Shown in pieces: positions 44,225 through 57,400 of a DNA stretch of 64,000 bases. This stretch comes from Anaspis maculata (Eukaryota; Arthropoda; Insecta; Coleoptera; Scraptiidae). The first letter of the stretch is position 1. Each line of letters starts with the position of its first letter. A model generated the notes under the pieces. The model did no database searches and had not been told where the DNA came from. It worked only from the letters and a program-made list of their open reading frames with translations. Where the stretch lies: positions 54,988,012 through 55,052,011 of the forward strand of contig OX421965.1 of NCBI GenBank assembly GCA_949128115.1, given 5' to 3'. The translations under genes were made by a program, and so were the position numbers.

Positions 44225-47200
44225 ATGGCGAGCGGAGCCTCGAAAAGCTCCGAAGATTACAGCAAAGCATCTGAAGATGGTTCTGGCGAAGGTGTCACCA
44301 ACTTACAAAACCGCATCATTATCAACGCACCCCCGAAGAAAAAGAGCATGAGACCTACAACCAAACAAAGAGGTTTCTACTCCGAAGTCATAACGCACAT
44401 CGACTATTCTGATGAGGTCTACAGCAAACCTTACATCGGCTGCTACACACGCAGCAACTTTATTTGGCAAGTGAAAACTGAACGGCACGCTCCAATCATC
44501 ACCAAAATGCCATCGCCGCTGAAGAAGCTGGGACTGGCGGCTGCTGAACGCTGCATGGGTTTCCCAAACGAACCTACAATCGTATGCTGTTCTGTTCAGG
44601 GATGTTGTAGGTCCTAGTGTTTGAAGACAACCTTTGTTTCTAGGTTTTCGATTTGGACACGTTCAAGCCTAAAGTTTATTTACTGTCTTCAGCACCACGA
44701 ACCATAACAAAAAATGTAGCTACTGAAAGACTCCTAAGAGAATACATGGTGAGAAAAAAACTTAGATATAACAATAAATGAGTTATCGGTATGAAACAGA
44801 AAACATCAAGCTATAAACAGAATAAGTAATAAAAATATGTCAAATAGCGGAGTTCCACTCAATCTTAAATAAATGAAATTGAGTAAGTGATATAAAAGGA
44901 CGCTCAGTGGAGCTATTAATAGCACATGAGACGCAAAGGTTTTTCCAATAGGATTCTGAAAAACCTCAAAAGTAACCAGGGAGCTCTCCGAAGTTCTATT
45001 AGGTGGCTTATCAGGGCTCCAAACGACGTTTGCATGAAGTCACTCTCAGGGTGCTCTGCAAGTCTGTTAAAACAGGAAGATGCAACGGGGGCTTATTGTA
45101 GTTCCAAAAGTCAATAAAAGACAAGGGCGCAGGGCTTATTTGAATGACAGAATGAATGAATTTCCAAAAGCTTTGAAAATGACACACGGGGGCCCAGTAG
45201 GGCATCGTCACACACAAAAGCCACAAGGGGGCTGTTTTGGCTCCAGGTGAAAAGTTCAATAAGGGCTACAAGACTTCATGGCAGTGGGGCCTCAATAAGT
45301 TGACATCACCGAAGAATTCTGCTAGTGATTGCCTATTTTCGAGTATCGGTTCATAAACTTTCTGTCCTTAGGCGAAAAATTTGCAACAGCTCCTACAGAA
45401 CTTGAATATCAGTGCAGAAGATTTAGTATCGTTGCAACTCCTTGAGGAGTATTCACCGGATAAGACGCACCTGTGCAAAACTAAAAATTATCTTCCTCTG
45501 GAATTATTTGATGACGAGGTGGAGTTTGAAACAAGGTGAGTTCAAATAAGTATACGTTTGTTCTGTTGAAAAAAAAAACAAATTTATATGATGCCTACTC
45601 GACCCAAAGTGAAATTTGTTGAACCCGTCCAGTGACTCATCTCTGATGCGAATACACACGTTAGTGCAGTAAAGATAGGTTTTGAGGTTGAAATAATTAT
45701 TTCATGAAATTTTGAAGCTGTTATCGATTCAGAATTTCATCCTCTACCATGTACTCAAAATCCCAGAAAATCCCACTTGAGCATTTTTCTTGCGGCGCTG
45801 TCAAAGTATATCATGTTTGCTGCAGCAAGTCCGAAAATTTTATCCTCGCTTTTGTCACATTAGAGCTATATTGTTAGCTCAGAGCTGTTGGATAAATATA
45901 CTCCAGGGCATGACCAGAACGTCATCTGAACCGTCGACATCCTATTTCCCGCAAAAGAAAACACGTAACTTGCGAAGTGTAGTTCGGGGATTAGTGACCA
46001 AATTTAATAAAATCTGTTCTTTTTGTGATAAAAGCATAAAATTTGGTATGAGTGGTCTTCATGGTCCCTTTTTCAAATGTAGGCATGACGCTTTGCCATA
46101 TTTTGGTTAGGGGGGCTCAGGGGCCCCCTTGAAAATTTAAGTTGCAGATACTCATACAAACCACCATTAATAATCGTCACGGATCTCAAAGAGTAATCAT
46201 TTGACTCTACGTTAAATCCGAGGTTAAATCTCAACAAGATGCAGACCAGTTGTCGTCATGTACGCACTGTTCTTCATAATGAAAAAAAAATCTTCGGAAT
46301 GTCAAAAAGAAATCAGGTTTTTATAATTTTTTCATGTAATAGAAAAGTAAATTCATCTTCCGCATATCATTATCCACTAATTCGTATCTGCCGAAGCCGT
46401 TGATGAAGTCAATTTCTTGATATTGACATCTTAGAAGCAACAATCCCAGATGAAACCAGCCAATTCATGTGCTCAATCCAGCAGCGTTTGTTCCAATTTT
46501 ACCAATCAATATGATGACAATTCATTATTGGGTGGATAGCTTTAACTGTTTCATAATTTTAATGAGTATAACTAAATAAGAAGTGATGGGCGAAAGCCCC
46601 GAAAGAAATTTTTTTAACCGCCACCTGTCACTGTTAGAATTGCACCAAATTTCATGCTATTTTGGCGAAACAACAGCAAATACAGACTTATGAGTATAGA
46701 CAAACGTCAATACGACCTGCAGTTGTCAAGTAGAAGGCACAAAGAATTAAGATTGAGGCGTGAAATAGTTCAAAGCTTTGAGATCGAGTTAATACACGGT
46801 ATAAAAATATTTTCAAAACACCCTAGGGGCACAAATTTTATGATGGTGGGCGACGTAAAAAACATTTTTTCCTAGGCTTTTGCGCTTGGTTCCGCGTGTA
46901 GTCGAAAGGAATTAAGTTACAGAGAAGAGTTTCAGCTATCCATTTATCCATAAATTGTCAATCATATTGATTGGGGACAATAAAAAACCGCTGTTGAACT
47001 TCACACTTAAATTGGCTTATTTCTTCGGGAGCTGTCATTCCTAGAATGACAGTATAAAAAAACAGACTTCATGAATAGCTTCGGAAAATACAAATTAGTG
47101 AATAATGATACACAGCAGATCAATTCAAATTTTCTTAGATGGAAAAATCATTAAAAACTGTGTTTTTTTGACATTCCGAAGAAATTTTTTTTCAACCCGA

Positions 47201-50200
47201 AGAACAATGCGTACATGTCGACAACTGTTGTGTATCTTGTCAAGATTTGGTGTAGAGTCGAATGACTACTTTTTGAAATGTGTGACGATATTTACGGGTG
47301 GTTTGTAGAAGTTCCTGCAACTTCAAATTTTTAAGGGGGTCCTTGGGCCCCCGTAACCAAAATATGGCGAGTCGTCGTGTTTACATTTGAAAAGAAGACC
47401 ATGAAGAACACTCATACCAAATTTCATGCGTCTATCACGAATCAAACAGATTTTAATTAACTTGGTCATTAACCCTCCGATTATCTTTAATCAACACTGT
47501 TATTTGGGAATTAATGGTGCGATTCTCTAAAAAATTACGTTCCATAAAGGCTCTGTTACGTTGTTATTATCTAGGCAACAGCCAATGGCCGACACGGATT
47601 TTTACATAACAGAGCATTTATAGAATGTTATTTTTTACAGAATAGCCTGCACCGAGGCCTGCACCATAAAGCGACTTCCGTGTTTTTTTTTGAGAAATAC
47701 GAGTTAGAAGTTTAAACGAAGGTCTGGTCATGCCCTGCAGTGTATGTCAACAGCTCTGAGCCAACAGTGTAGCTCTAGTGTGACAAAAACGAGAATACAA
47801 TTTTCGGACTAGTTGCAGCAAACATGATATACTTTGACAGCGCCGCAAGAAGAATGCTCAACTGGGATTTTCGGGGATTTTGAGTATGTGGTGGAGAATG
47901 AAATTCTGAATCGATATCTGCTATAAAATTCCATGAAATAATTTTTCAAGGTTTGGGGTCTTTTTTGACTATCTTTACTGCACTATGTACTGAACACGAG
48001 CGCGGTCCGATCCCTGCCCAAAAAGCCGCCACCGTATTATTTCTTGCGAACTTTTTTGATAGCGATCTGCAGCAGCAACTACTGAGTAGTCGGAAGAAAA
48101 AAGATTGGAAAATAAAATGCGATAATTATGGTTCAAGGATGAATTTACTAAACACAGTTCAGTATGAGTCAATGCGTAACATCTTATACTGGTCACAATT
48201 TGCAGTGGGACACCCAAAAAATTGTTCGGGTTTCAATCTCTGTCAATCTCTTAAAAATCATCGGATTTGAAATAACTTGAGTCAACTTGAAAACCAGTCA
48301 AAGTCAAAGTGACTTCTATTGTACGTCACTTTAAAATTTTGACAAATATTTTGTCATTTTAACAGTTTTTACGATTGTAAATGTAGTAGTAAATGTTATC
48401 ACTATTGATTTGTTGCACTACCTCAATAAATAATATTGTTTAGTTCCTTGTTCCGACATTTTGAGTTTTTTGATTTTTACATGATAATTTTGTGTCAAAA
48501 TTTGAAAGTGACGCACAATAGAAGTCATATTGGTTGTGAGAATTAGTTGATGCAGTTTGGATTTAGAATTATGTATGTAGTTTGATTTTCAAGTTGATTA
48601 CTTTATCCGGTGCCATGGCCTGCGAGGTCACCTGACTTGAATAACCCGATTTTTTCTTCAGGGCTTTGTTAATGATCAGGTGTATGAAGCTAAAGTCAAT
48701 ACCAGGGAAAATATGCAAGAAATAATTAGAGAGGCTTCCCGTAGCATTCTTTATTTTCACTTGATAATTTCTTTTCAAAATTTAAAAGTGACGTACAATA
48801 GAAGTCACTTTGACATTGATTGTCAGAATTAGTTGATTTTCATTGCACGCTAAGTTTGATCGATGAAATTTGCATCCAGTTTTTAGAAAAACCGAATTAT
48901 TTTCCAAACTACTATACGAATAAGGAATAAGAAACAGGAAAAAGTGCTATTTGAGAAAATGAAGCTATGGCCCTTCAAAGTTCACCAAAATCAATGTGTC
49001 ACAGCAAGGTGATACCGAAACGGAAATAGGCGATGTTACCGGCAAAAGATACTCTTCGCTATTGCTTCAACACAAGCAAAGTCCCAACTTGATAACCTGA
49101 AAACCAAGTGCCTTGCGATTTATTTAGTAAGTGCCTACAAACGCAATAATTTTCAGAAAAAAACCAATAACTTCTGAACGGTTGAAGCGAATTGCAGAAA
49201 CTAAACGAATTTGTGATGCCTGAGAAAGGGCAAATCCAAATATGCAACAAGGGGATTTGAAAAAGCTCGTTCAAAAACTGATCTGCAAAAATGGGGCACC
49301 CTGTATAAGGCAAATAATTTTACAAACTGCACTTTGACCTCCCGTTTGCAGTGCCGTTTGGTTCATTTCGATCATCAATGGTGTAGGTGTAATTGAGCTC
49401 GCCCATATCAATGACTCACCCTGTATGAGATGCGCTTCAAAGAAGGCTGTCAGCACTACCAGTACAACTCACTACAAAAGAGAAGAACTCATTGATGCTC
49501 TAGCCTGCGAAGTGGTGAGAAATCCCTTTGGCAACTATCAATAACCTGCTTTGACCCTACCAAAAAGTAGTGCGGTCCAACCCAGGTCCAATTAGGCATT
49601 TCCATTGACGTCACAGCAGTGTTGCCAACTGTCCAAAATTGCCCGCCAAATTTGAACCAAATAATGTTTGGGAACAACCGAACTACAGGGCGCTTATGGA
49701 GTTCCAGTTTCTGCATTTTTTTCCTCGGCTACCTTTTTGAGTTTGAGTTTGAAACTTTTGTATCAAGTTCAAAGCAATGTCCTTAATGCGCCTGCAAAAT
49801 AAGTTCTCGTGGAAAAGTGTGTTTTTTTGTGAAAAAGCAAGCCAAACATGTTAGGTTAACTGCACAGGGTAGTGGTGAAAATTCATATTTTCCGACAAAA
49901 TTGGGCATGAACTTTGCCACCAAACCTCACCTGAATGTTGGGGGTTTACGTTCCCGGCATTGCTGGAGTGATATGCCTTGTGTGGGGCTAGGTATGTACC
50001 TTCGTGCTTCCCAATCACCCAAATACTTGAGGCCCAGCTTTTACTGCTGGATTAAAGAAACAAACAATAGTTTTTGTTTATATTTTATATTTTCAAAGTG
50101 CAGGAATGTCTTCACTTCGGTTGTATGTAGAATATGGACAGAGGCAAAACATGGAAGTTTAACTCGAACAGCTGTTCGGCCACCGAAGATGTATTTGGTC

Positions 50201-53200
50201 ACCGGAGCTCTCCTTGACAGAAATTTTACACCTGATTCAACGATATTGAATTTTCAACTACAACTTGATTGTGTCAAGACACATTTCTTAAAAATACAAA
50301 TATTTATTGTTCTATTGAGGATGCTAGGCTCCAAATTGTGGTCGACGTAGCAATTCCTCAGTCCGTAGATTTACCCATTTTTAGATTGCCGAAGGTCACA
50401 ATTCTTGACACAGGTACTTCCTGAAACTAGATAGGCTTAGCAACAGATAACTTTGTGCAAACATCATAACTGTATTACAGCAATTTAGTTACCCATCCTA
50501 ATTGTTATCGGTACAACAACCTCCGTATATTTTTTCAAGTGTATTCCTTCCTTCCTCCTCTCCATTTCTTGGCGCCTTAGGATACATTCTGTGATGCCTC
50601 GTACTTCCACGAGCCCCAGCGTTCAAACTGCTTCAGTGTCACCGAAATGTGAACGTTCTTCAACGTTATCGGTTTTACTTCTACATTTTACTTTGCGGTC
50701 GTGTTTCCTCTACTTCCCACGACTTCCCACTTGCTGGGGATCGCCAACAGAAAAGTCTGCAAGAAATAATACGGGGACGGCAGTTTAGGCAGACCTCGCG
50801 GCCTGATTTAGCATACTGAATTAAGTGAATTATTCAAACAGATTCTAGAATCACAGCCATGTAAACAAAATGATTTTGTAATTTTTTACCTGCCTTTTGA
50901 GCTGCATGCCCTTTGGTCCAGGTTTTCATTGTTTTCCTATAAGATACTCGTATGTATGAATAATGAATCACCGACAAGCTGTATTATGAGAAATGTTGAT
51001 TTTATGCTGTATTATTTTGTTCTTGATACAATCGTTGTAATTGAGAGAGAAATTTGTCCTCTCATGCATTCCCACTCCCAGACTCCTGTACCATCCAACA
51101 ACACTCGTTTTTTTCTGGATATTCTACGGGTGAAGTGACGATAGTCGATAGCTTGCTCTGTGCAGTGTGTGTGATGCTGTGCTGTTATTTCTATGGCTGA
51201 TATGCTCGAGCCTCGTCGCTGTCAAGTGCAGATGAGCGTGTGTTAAATTATAAGCCCCGTTTTTATCGGACACCGGGACACCTGTAACATGCCGTTATCA
51301 TGCCCACTTCACAAAAGGCATACACCTATTTCTGAGTTCTGCAATTCTTTTCCCTTGATATAGGACACCCGAAAATTGGCTGGAGCACGGCCTGATAAAA
51401 GGCGTCCGTCATCCTCTGCCCGGTTTGGCTTTTCTGCCCACGGTCTTTCCAGACGACGTGGACATGGAAAACATCAAGCTCGGAAACGTATGCGAATGGG
51501 ATGACGTTGCCATCATGGACTATGACGCCGACACAAAATGGTGGAACGTTGTTAGTCTGGATGGCCTGAAGAGAGAATTCGACTTGCCCCGGATATATGT
51601 TATGTTCAGGGCTGAGGATCCGTCACTTTTCGCGGTGAGGATCGCTGCGGCCGTGGAACAGAGGAAACATGCGGAACGCACAATAAGGTTTGTATTTGTA
51701 AACAATAGTATATTACATACCGAGACGGGAAATACATCATTACTGCTGAGGGCACAGAGAGCCTCCTCCAGGCCTAGCCCGAAGCTGGAATGATGTATTT
51801 ACCGTCGAGAGTATGTATACTATTTTACTCACAACCATGTACTCAGCTTGCAGGATTACAGGCGTTCAAATGTTGGAATCTGAAAATTAACTTTTTGTCA
51901 TAACTTCCAGATAGGCCAATTAATTTTGCTGAAACGTGGTTCAGGAAATACTGATTAAGGGTGCCCTTACCATAACCTAAAAGCAGCTTGTGTCACTGAA
52001 TGACTTCATATAACTCAGATGCTGCAGCCTGGTGACGGGAGGCGAAAGCAACGTGTACGCTGGTTTCACAGAATAGAACTTGCACAACTGAACTACTGCT
52101 ATTGATTAACAGATGGCGCGAGATGCTCCAGCAACATGTACACTGGTTAATCATAATAGAACTCTTACCACTGAATTACTGCTATCGATCAACAGATGGC
52201 GCGCCCGCACATGCCTGTAATGCACGAACGCCAGTCCCTTGCTGCCAGTCACCCCCTCCTTGAGTCACCCGCATTTTTGGCCTAAAAAACAGCACCGACA
52301 TAGCGTGCTGTGAGGCCGCCGCACGAGCTTGGCCGCCGTGATAGCCAACCCTGACGTTTCCAAGGATCCTGACAACTTCAGAATTTGTCATTGTGACAAC
52401 TACTATTAAACGTTCTATTTCTTCAACGGCCCGCGAAACCGCCTGATGCTACCGCCGCTAGCCATCGGCTAGCCGTCTATTGTTGGCTATCGTTATCAAC
52501 CTAAAATTGAGTTGTCATTACCGTGAGAAACCCAGGGGACCTCACAGTGGATAAAACGACGATGGAACCCAGTCGATGTGGCAAAAAGAAGCAAGAACAA
52601 TCCTTGTGTCATCCAGGCTCATCGAAGGGGGAGTCATGGGGAATGGGACCGGCTTCATAGTGATCGTCCTTGAGTTGAGGCCGCCGATGTGACAAAGTGA
52701 CGGGCCTAAGAGGCATTGTGTCGACGCTGTCGTCGACCTAAGTAGCGTTGTGACTGCTTTCGGTCTTTCGGATTTGCGGAGGACGATAGGCAACGAAGAT
52801 TGTGATTGATCTAGAGAAGAGCGCCGACGAGCGGTTGGATGTGGTGGTGGTGGAGGTGGTGGTTGTGCTGTGCCGGTAGTGTTAGGTGGACGAGCTGTCG
52901 CTTCTTGATGAATGATCTCTCGAATATAAACAATTTCGTGAATTTTTGAGTATTTTTTTTGAAGAATCAGACTTGGCCAACGATCTAAAAAGTTTTATTA
53001 TATTGAATTATTATATTGCACATGTCCTGTTTTCCTCAGCCAAGCAATCCTTGTTAGTAAGGCTACTCTTACAGTAATTTCAGGAGTAGACGCCAAGTGG
53101 TCTGTCTGCGCGGGGTTCGTCTAGTGTACCTACTAGGTAGTTGTTGAGTTTGGAGGTTATCCGGCCGACCGACAAACTCAAATGACGACCCCGTCGCGTC

Positions 53201-54240
53201 GTGAACCTCCCACTGGGCAGCCCTTGAGGTGTCCCCTTCCCCTTCGCGCAACACAACAGGGTATTGTGGTTACTTGTTATCACCAAATCTTTCACTTGCC
53301 GATCAGTTGGTTTGTGAACTTGATTCTTTGAACATTTTTCACTTCAGTTTGGTCACTTTTGACGCGGTAAATACAGCCTTCAAGTTTTTATTACTATCAC
53401 AACAGGCTATGACTGGCAAGGAAGAAGGAAGCAGGGGATAGTTTAACAGCACGATTCAAAAGATTGACGTTAGATTGTCATCATGACTGATACAGTTGCA
53501 GTGGATGACATTCAAATTTTCAAATGTACGAGCGGAGCCATCTGTCTCAGGGTAGCTAAACTGACCATGACCTGTAATCGGTAAAAAATAGGAATCGCTC
53601 AAGAACTTATCCTTCAATGCGGCAGAAAATTCGGCTCCACTGCCGGAACTAAGCGGTTTCACGTTGAACCAGGAAAGGAATTGCCAAAGTCATAGCAGTG
53701 AAAGAAATCTGAATGTTGAGGGTACACTTTAAGATGCATTGCCTTTTTTGTGGGGTCTTACAAACTGAGAAATTCAGTAATAAGCATTGAAGTTTCTGAA
53801 TTTTTTCCAGATTCTTGGAAATAAATCATGTTTCATCAACCAACTGAAGTATTCAATTTATACTCATGATATTTATCTACATGTAGCCATCTTCCCCGAT
53901 TTTTTCTGTTCAACGGTTACGAAGAAAACTGCTCTTTTCAGTTTGACATTTTTAGGCTAAGTAAGGGAGCCCTTAACACACTTATTGTTTGGTTGGATGC
54001 ATATTTTGAAATTTCCCTTCTAAAGCTACCATTTCTTCACTTTCTCAGGAGGTCGGCAATGGGTCACTTCCCGACCTCCTACTAGGTATGTAATGAATCA
54101 ATTACCATAGTGGTTGTGAGTAAACTCTTTTTCTTTGATGGCCGGGTCGCGTTTTTCCGTTTCCTATACAGAGTGTTTCAGCGATGATAGCAAAAAAACT
54201 AACTGTGGGCTGTGGGTAGATCTAGTCAAAATATGACGGA

Positions 54241-54275
<35 letters not shown>

Positions 54276-54355
54276 AAAAAATATATATAAAAAAATATGT
54301 AAAGGCCGAACTTTGCAAAATGGTACTTATATATATATGGTCTTATATATGGTCG

Positions 54356-54405
<50 letters not shown>

Positions 54406-57400
54406 AGTACCATACCAAGTATATATACCATTTTGCGAAGTTCGGCCTAATAACGAAGATACAGCCCTTCAAAGGTGACTTTTTTGGAGTTGAAAAAATT
54501 GTTGCCCAGTTACGTTTTGTCGAAAATAGCTCAAATTCAGTATACACTGATTTATCGAAACTATCTACCGACCTGCCAAATTTTGATAGAATTCAACCAG
54601 TGGTGTAAGAGTTATGAGGGTCAATAGCTGCATTCCTTTTACATGGAATCTCAGATAATCTCACCTCAGTTAGAGAGAGAAAAAGCGAGAATCTCGCATG
54701 AGAGGGAGAGAGACACAACTAGCAATTGAAGTGAGAATTCTCAGTTCAGATGATAAAAGGAACGCAGCTAGTAATTTTGAAGCATCCAAGGAAAAGGTGA
54801 CTTAAGGTGACTCTCCATAACTTTTACGCCACTGATCGGATTCTTTCAAAATTTGCCAGGTTGATAGATAACTATGACAAACTAGCTTATGCTAAATTAA
54901 AGCTCAATTTGTTGAAACGTCCCTTAGTTACAAATTTTTGAAATCTGAAAAAACCGAACTTTGAAGGGCTCTGTATCTTTGTCATTAGGCCAAACTTTGC
55001 AAAATGGTAGGTGTAGGTATAGGTTCTCGTCATATTTTGACGAGATCTAGTTACAGTTAAATTTTTTGCTATCATCGCTGAAACACCCAAGCTAGCGCAA
55101 CCGAGTGCCCCAACCAAGTAGGAAGTTCTTTGTGCAAAAATATAACTAGATTCCAAAGATGTGAAAAAAAGTTTCAATTTCTGCGGGTCAAATCGCTTGT
55201 TTTGGTAGTAGTCCAGACGTTAAGGGAAAAAAATTAGGGGTACCTTGCACTTTTATACCAAGCATTGTCACTTTGCATGTCTGTTGCTGAGACCACCCTG
55301 GATCAATCTGGATGTGGGGACATCGGCGCAAATCGTGCAGACACTTTATACAGGGTGAAGCAGAAAAAGTCCGGACTATATAAAGAAAGCCCGTGCCAGA
55401 TCTTGTTGCCCTGATCCAAAATGCAGCATCGGTGTGTTTTTGTGTGTTCTCCTCTAGTAGTGGAGGCATTACTTAAATTTTGTCTTTATTAAACCTTAGT
55501 CAACTACAGACAATTTTGTTGGAAAAATATGACGCGTTTCGCCCTTGTCAAAAGGGCAATAAGGGCATCATCAGAATCTAAAATTAAACACATAAAGAAT
55601 TAACAAGCACAACAGACGAAAATATTAAAATACATACGGAAGAGATCGATAAATATTTAAAAACGCCGATTATACGCCCCGGTCGGTCTCATTCGAGACA
55701 AGGAAGATCATTTCGCAGCTTCGTCCACTTCAAAAAGCTTTAGACCAGGACAACATAGTAATCACCAAGGCAGACAGGGGTAACTGTCTGGTGATAATGA
55801 ATAGACCCTCCTATGTGGAAAAGACTTTTTCTCGATTCACGGGACTCCGAGGTTCTGCCTAAGAATCCCATTATTGATAGCGAGATTGATAGTTATTCGT
55901 CCCTCATCAAAAGTTCTTTGAGGGAACACTCATTGTTTCTGAAATCCTTCGACACTACTCCATCTGCTTTGATCTTGCCAAATCCTCAGGTTCCGCGCCT
56001 TTATTCTCTGCCCAAAATCCATACAGGAGGTGTCCCCATCAGACCAGTTGTGTCGTTCATAAACTCACCTGCTCAAAAGCTATCATCTTTCCTGAACAAA
56101 ATTCTCCCCGATGTACTTAATTTCCAATCAAAGTACAGTGTTGAGAATTCCTTCGATCCAACTTCCAAGCTACAAACACTCAACCTCACTGATTCAACTG
56201 ATAACATTTCCCTTGTCTCATTTTACGTCACAAATTTGTTTCCGTCCGTCCCAGTCATGGAATGTCTCCAGATCATTCTGTTCAAATCATCTTTGCCTGA
56301 CTCTTCTGCCCAGAGTACTCTAAGTCTTTTAGAGGTGGCCCTGAAACTTCTTCATTTTTGGCGTCAAATTCTACTTCAGGTAGGAAACTGGACTCGGTAT
56401 GGGCTCCCCCCCTCTCACCATTTTTGTCTGAGGTATTCCTTGACAATCTGGAACAGAGCATCATCTCTAAATCGCTTTTCTTTAGGAATTCCATCGTCGG
56501 CTGGTATAGATATGTAGACGACATTCTTGCATTGTACAAGGGTACTGTAGATGATGTCAACGAGTTTCTGGTTTTCCTGAATAACATCCACCCAAAGATC
56601 AAATTCACTGCCGAGTTCAGTGTCAACAATAGAATTTCCTATCTGGACTTGGCAATTGCCATTGTCGACAGTAGTTTCTCTTTTGGCATTTTCCATAAGC
56701 CAACTTCCACAGATTCAATTATCCCTTACCACTCATGCAGTCTTTTCTCTCACAAAATGGCGTTTTTCCGCAGCAGTTTCCATCGTCTTCTTACGATCCC
56801 ATTAAACGGAGATAGCTTCAGGGAGGAGCTCCAATTCATCAGACAGGTAGCTGTCAAGAACCAGTATCCAATTCAATTTGTGAACGCTCTATACAAAAAA
56901 AAAACTACAGCAGCATCGTCTAATGCGAGTCACGGCTCTCTCTCGGATACCTGAGAATGAGCCCAGAAACTCTTTTGTCTCCCTCCCTTAATTCCCGGGG
57001 ATCTCCGATAAAATCGCAAGATTGTTCAAACCTCTTGACGTAAGAGTTTCCTTTTCTGCTCCTCACCCCCTTAAATCTTCCTTGGTGAGAATAAAAACTC
57101 CAATACCTCTTCCTCAAAAAAGTGGGGTTTACAAACTTACATGTAAATGTAATCAGGTGCACATTGGTAGAACGAACAGGTCCTTCAACACGCGCATCAA
57201 GGAACACTTCCGCCATATGAAGAGAAAACACCAGCTTCTTTCTGACGACGCGGCGGGTTCTAATGTCGGCCTTTTCCAGACACTGTCTCCTGTCGTCACA
57301 TACCCCAAGTGAAGATCAGATGGAAGTACTACATGTAACTTCGGACGAGTTAATTTGTAACTATCTTGAAGAGCTCGAGATAAAAAAAATTCATTCTAGT

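Noticed and set aside
49817..50350. 177-codon plus-strand frame in dynein intron 3
   Set aside because: Longest unexplained frame, but no motif, no signal peptide and no neighbouring exon; consistent with chance.
52542..52793. Possible LTR-retrotransposon polyprotein tail ([13 protein letters not shown])
   Set aside because: The resemblance is limited to about 15 residues, and no integrase, RT or long terminal repeat could be found around it.
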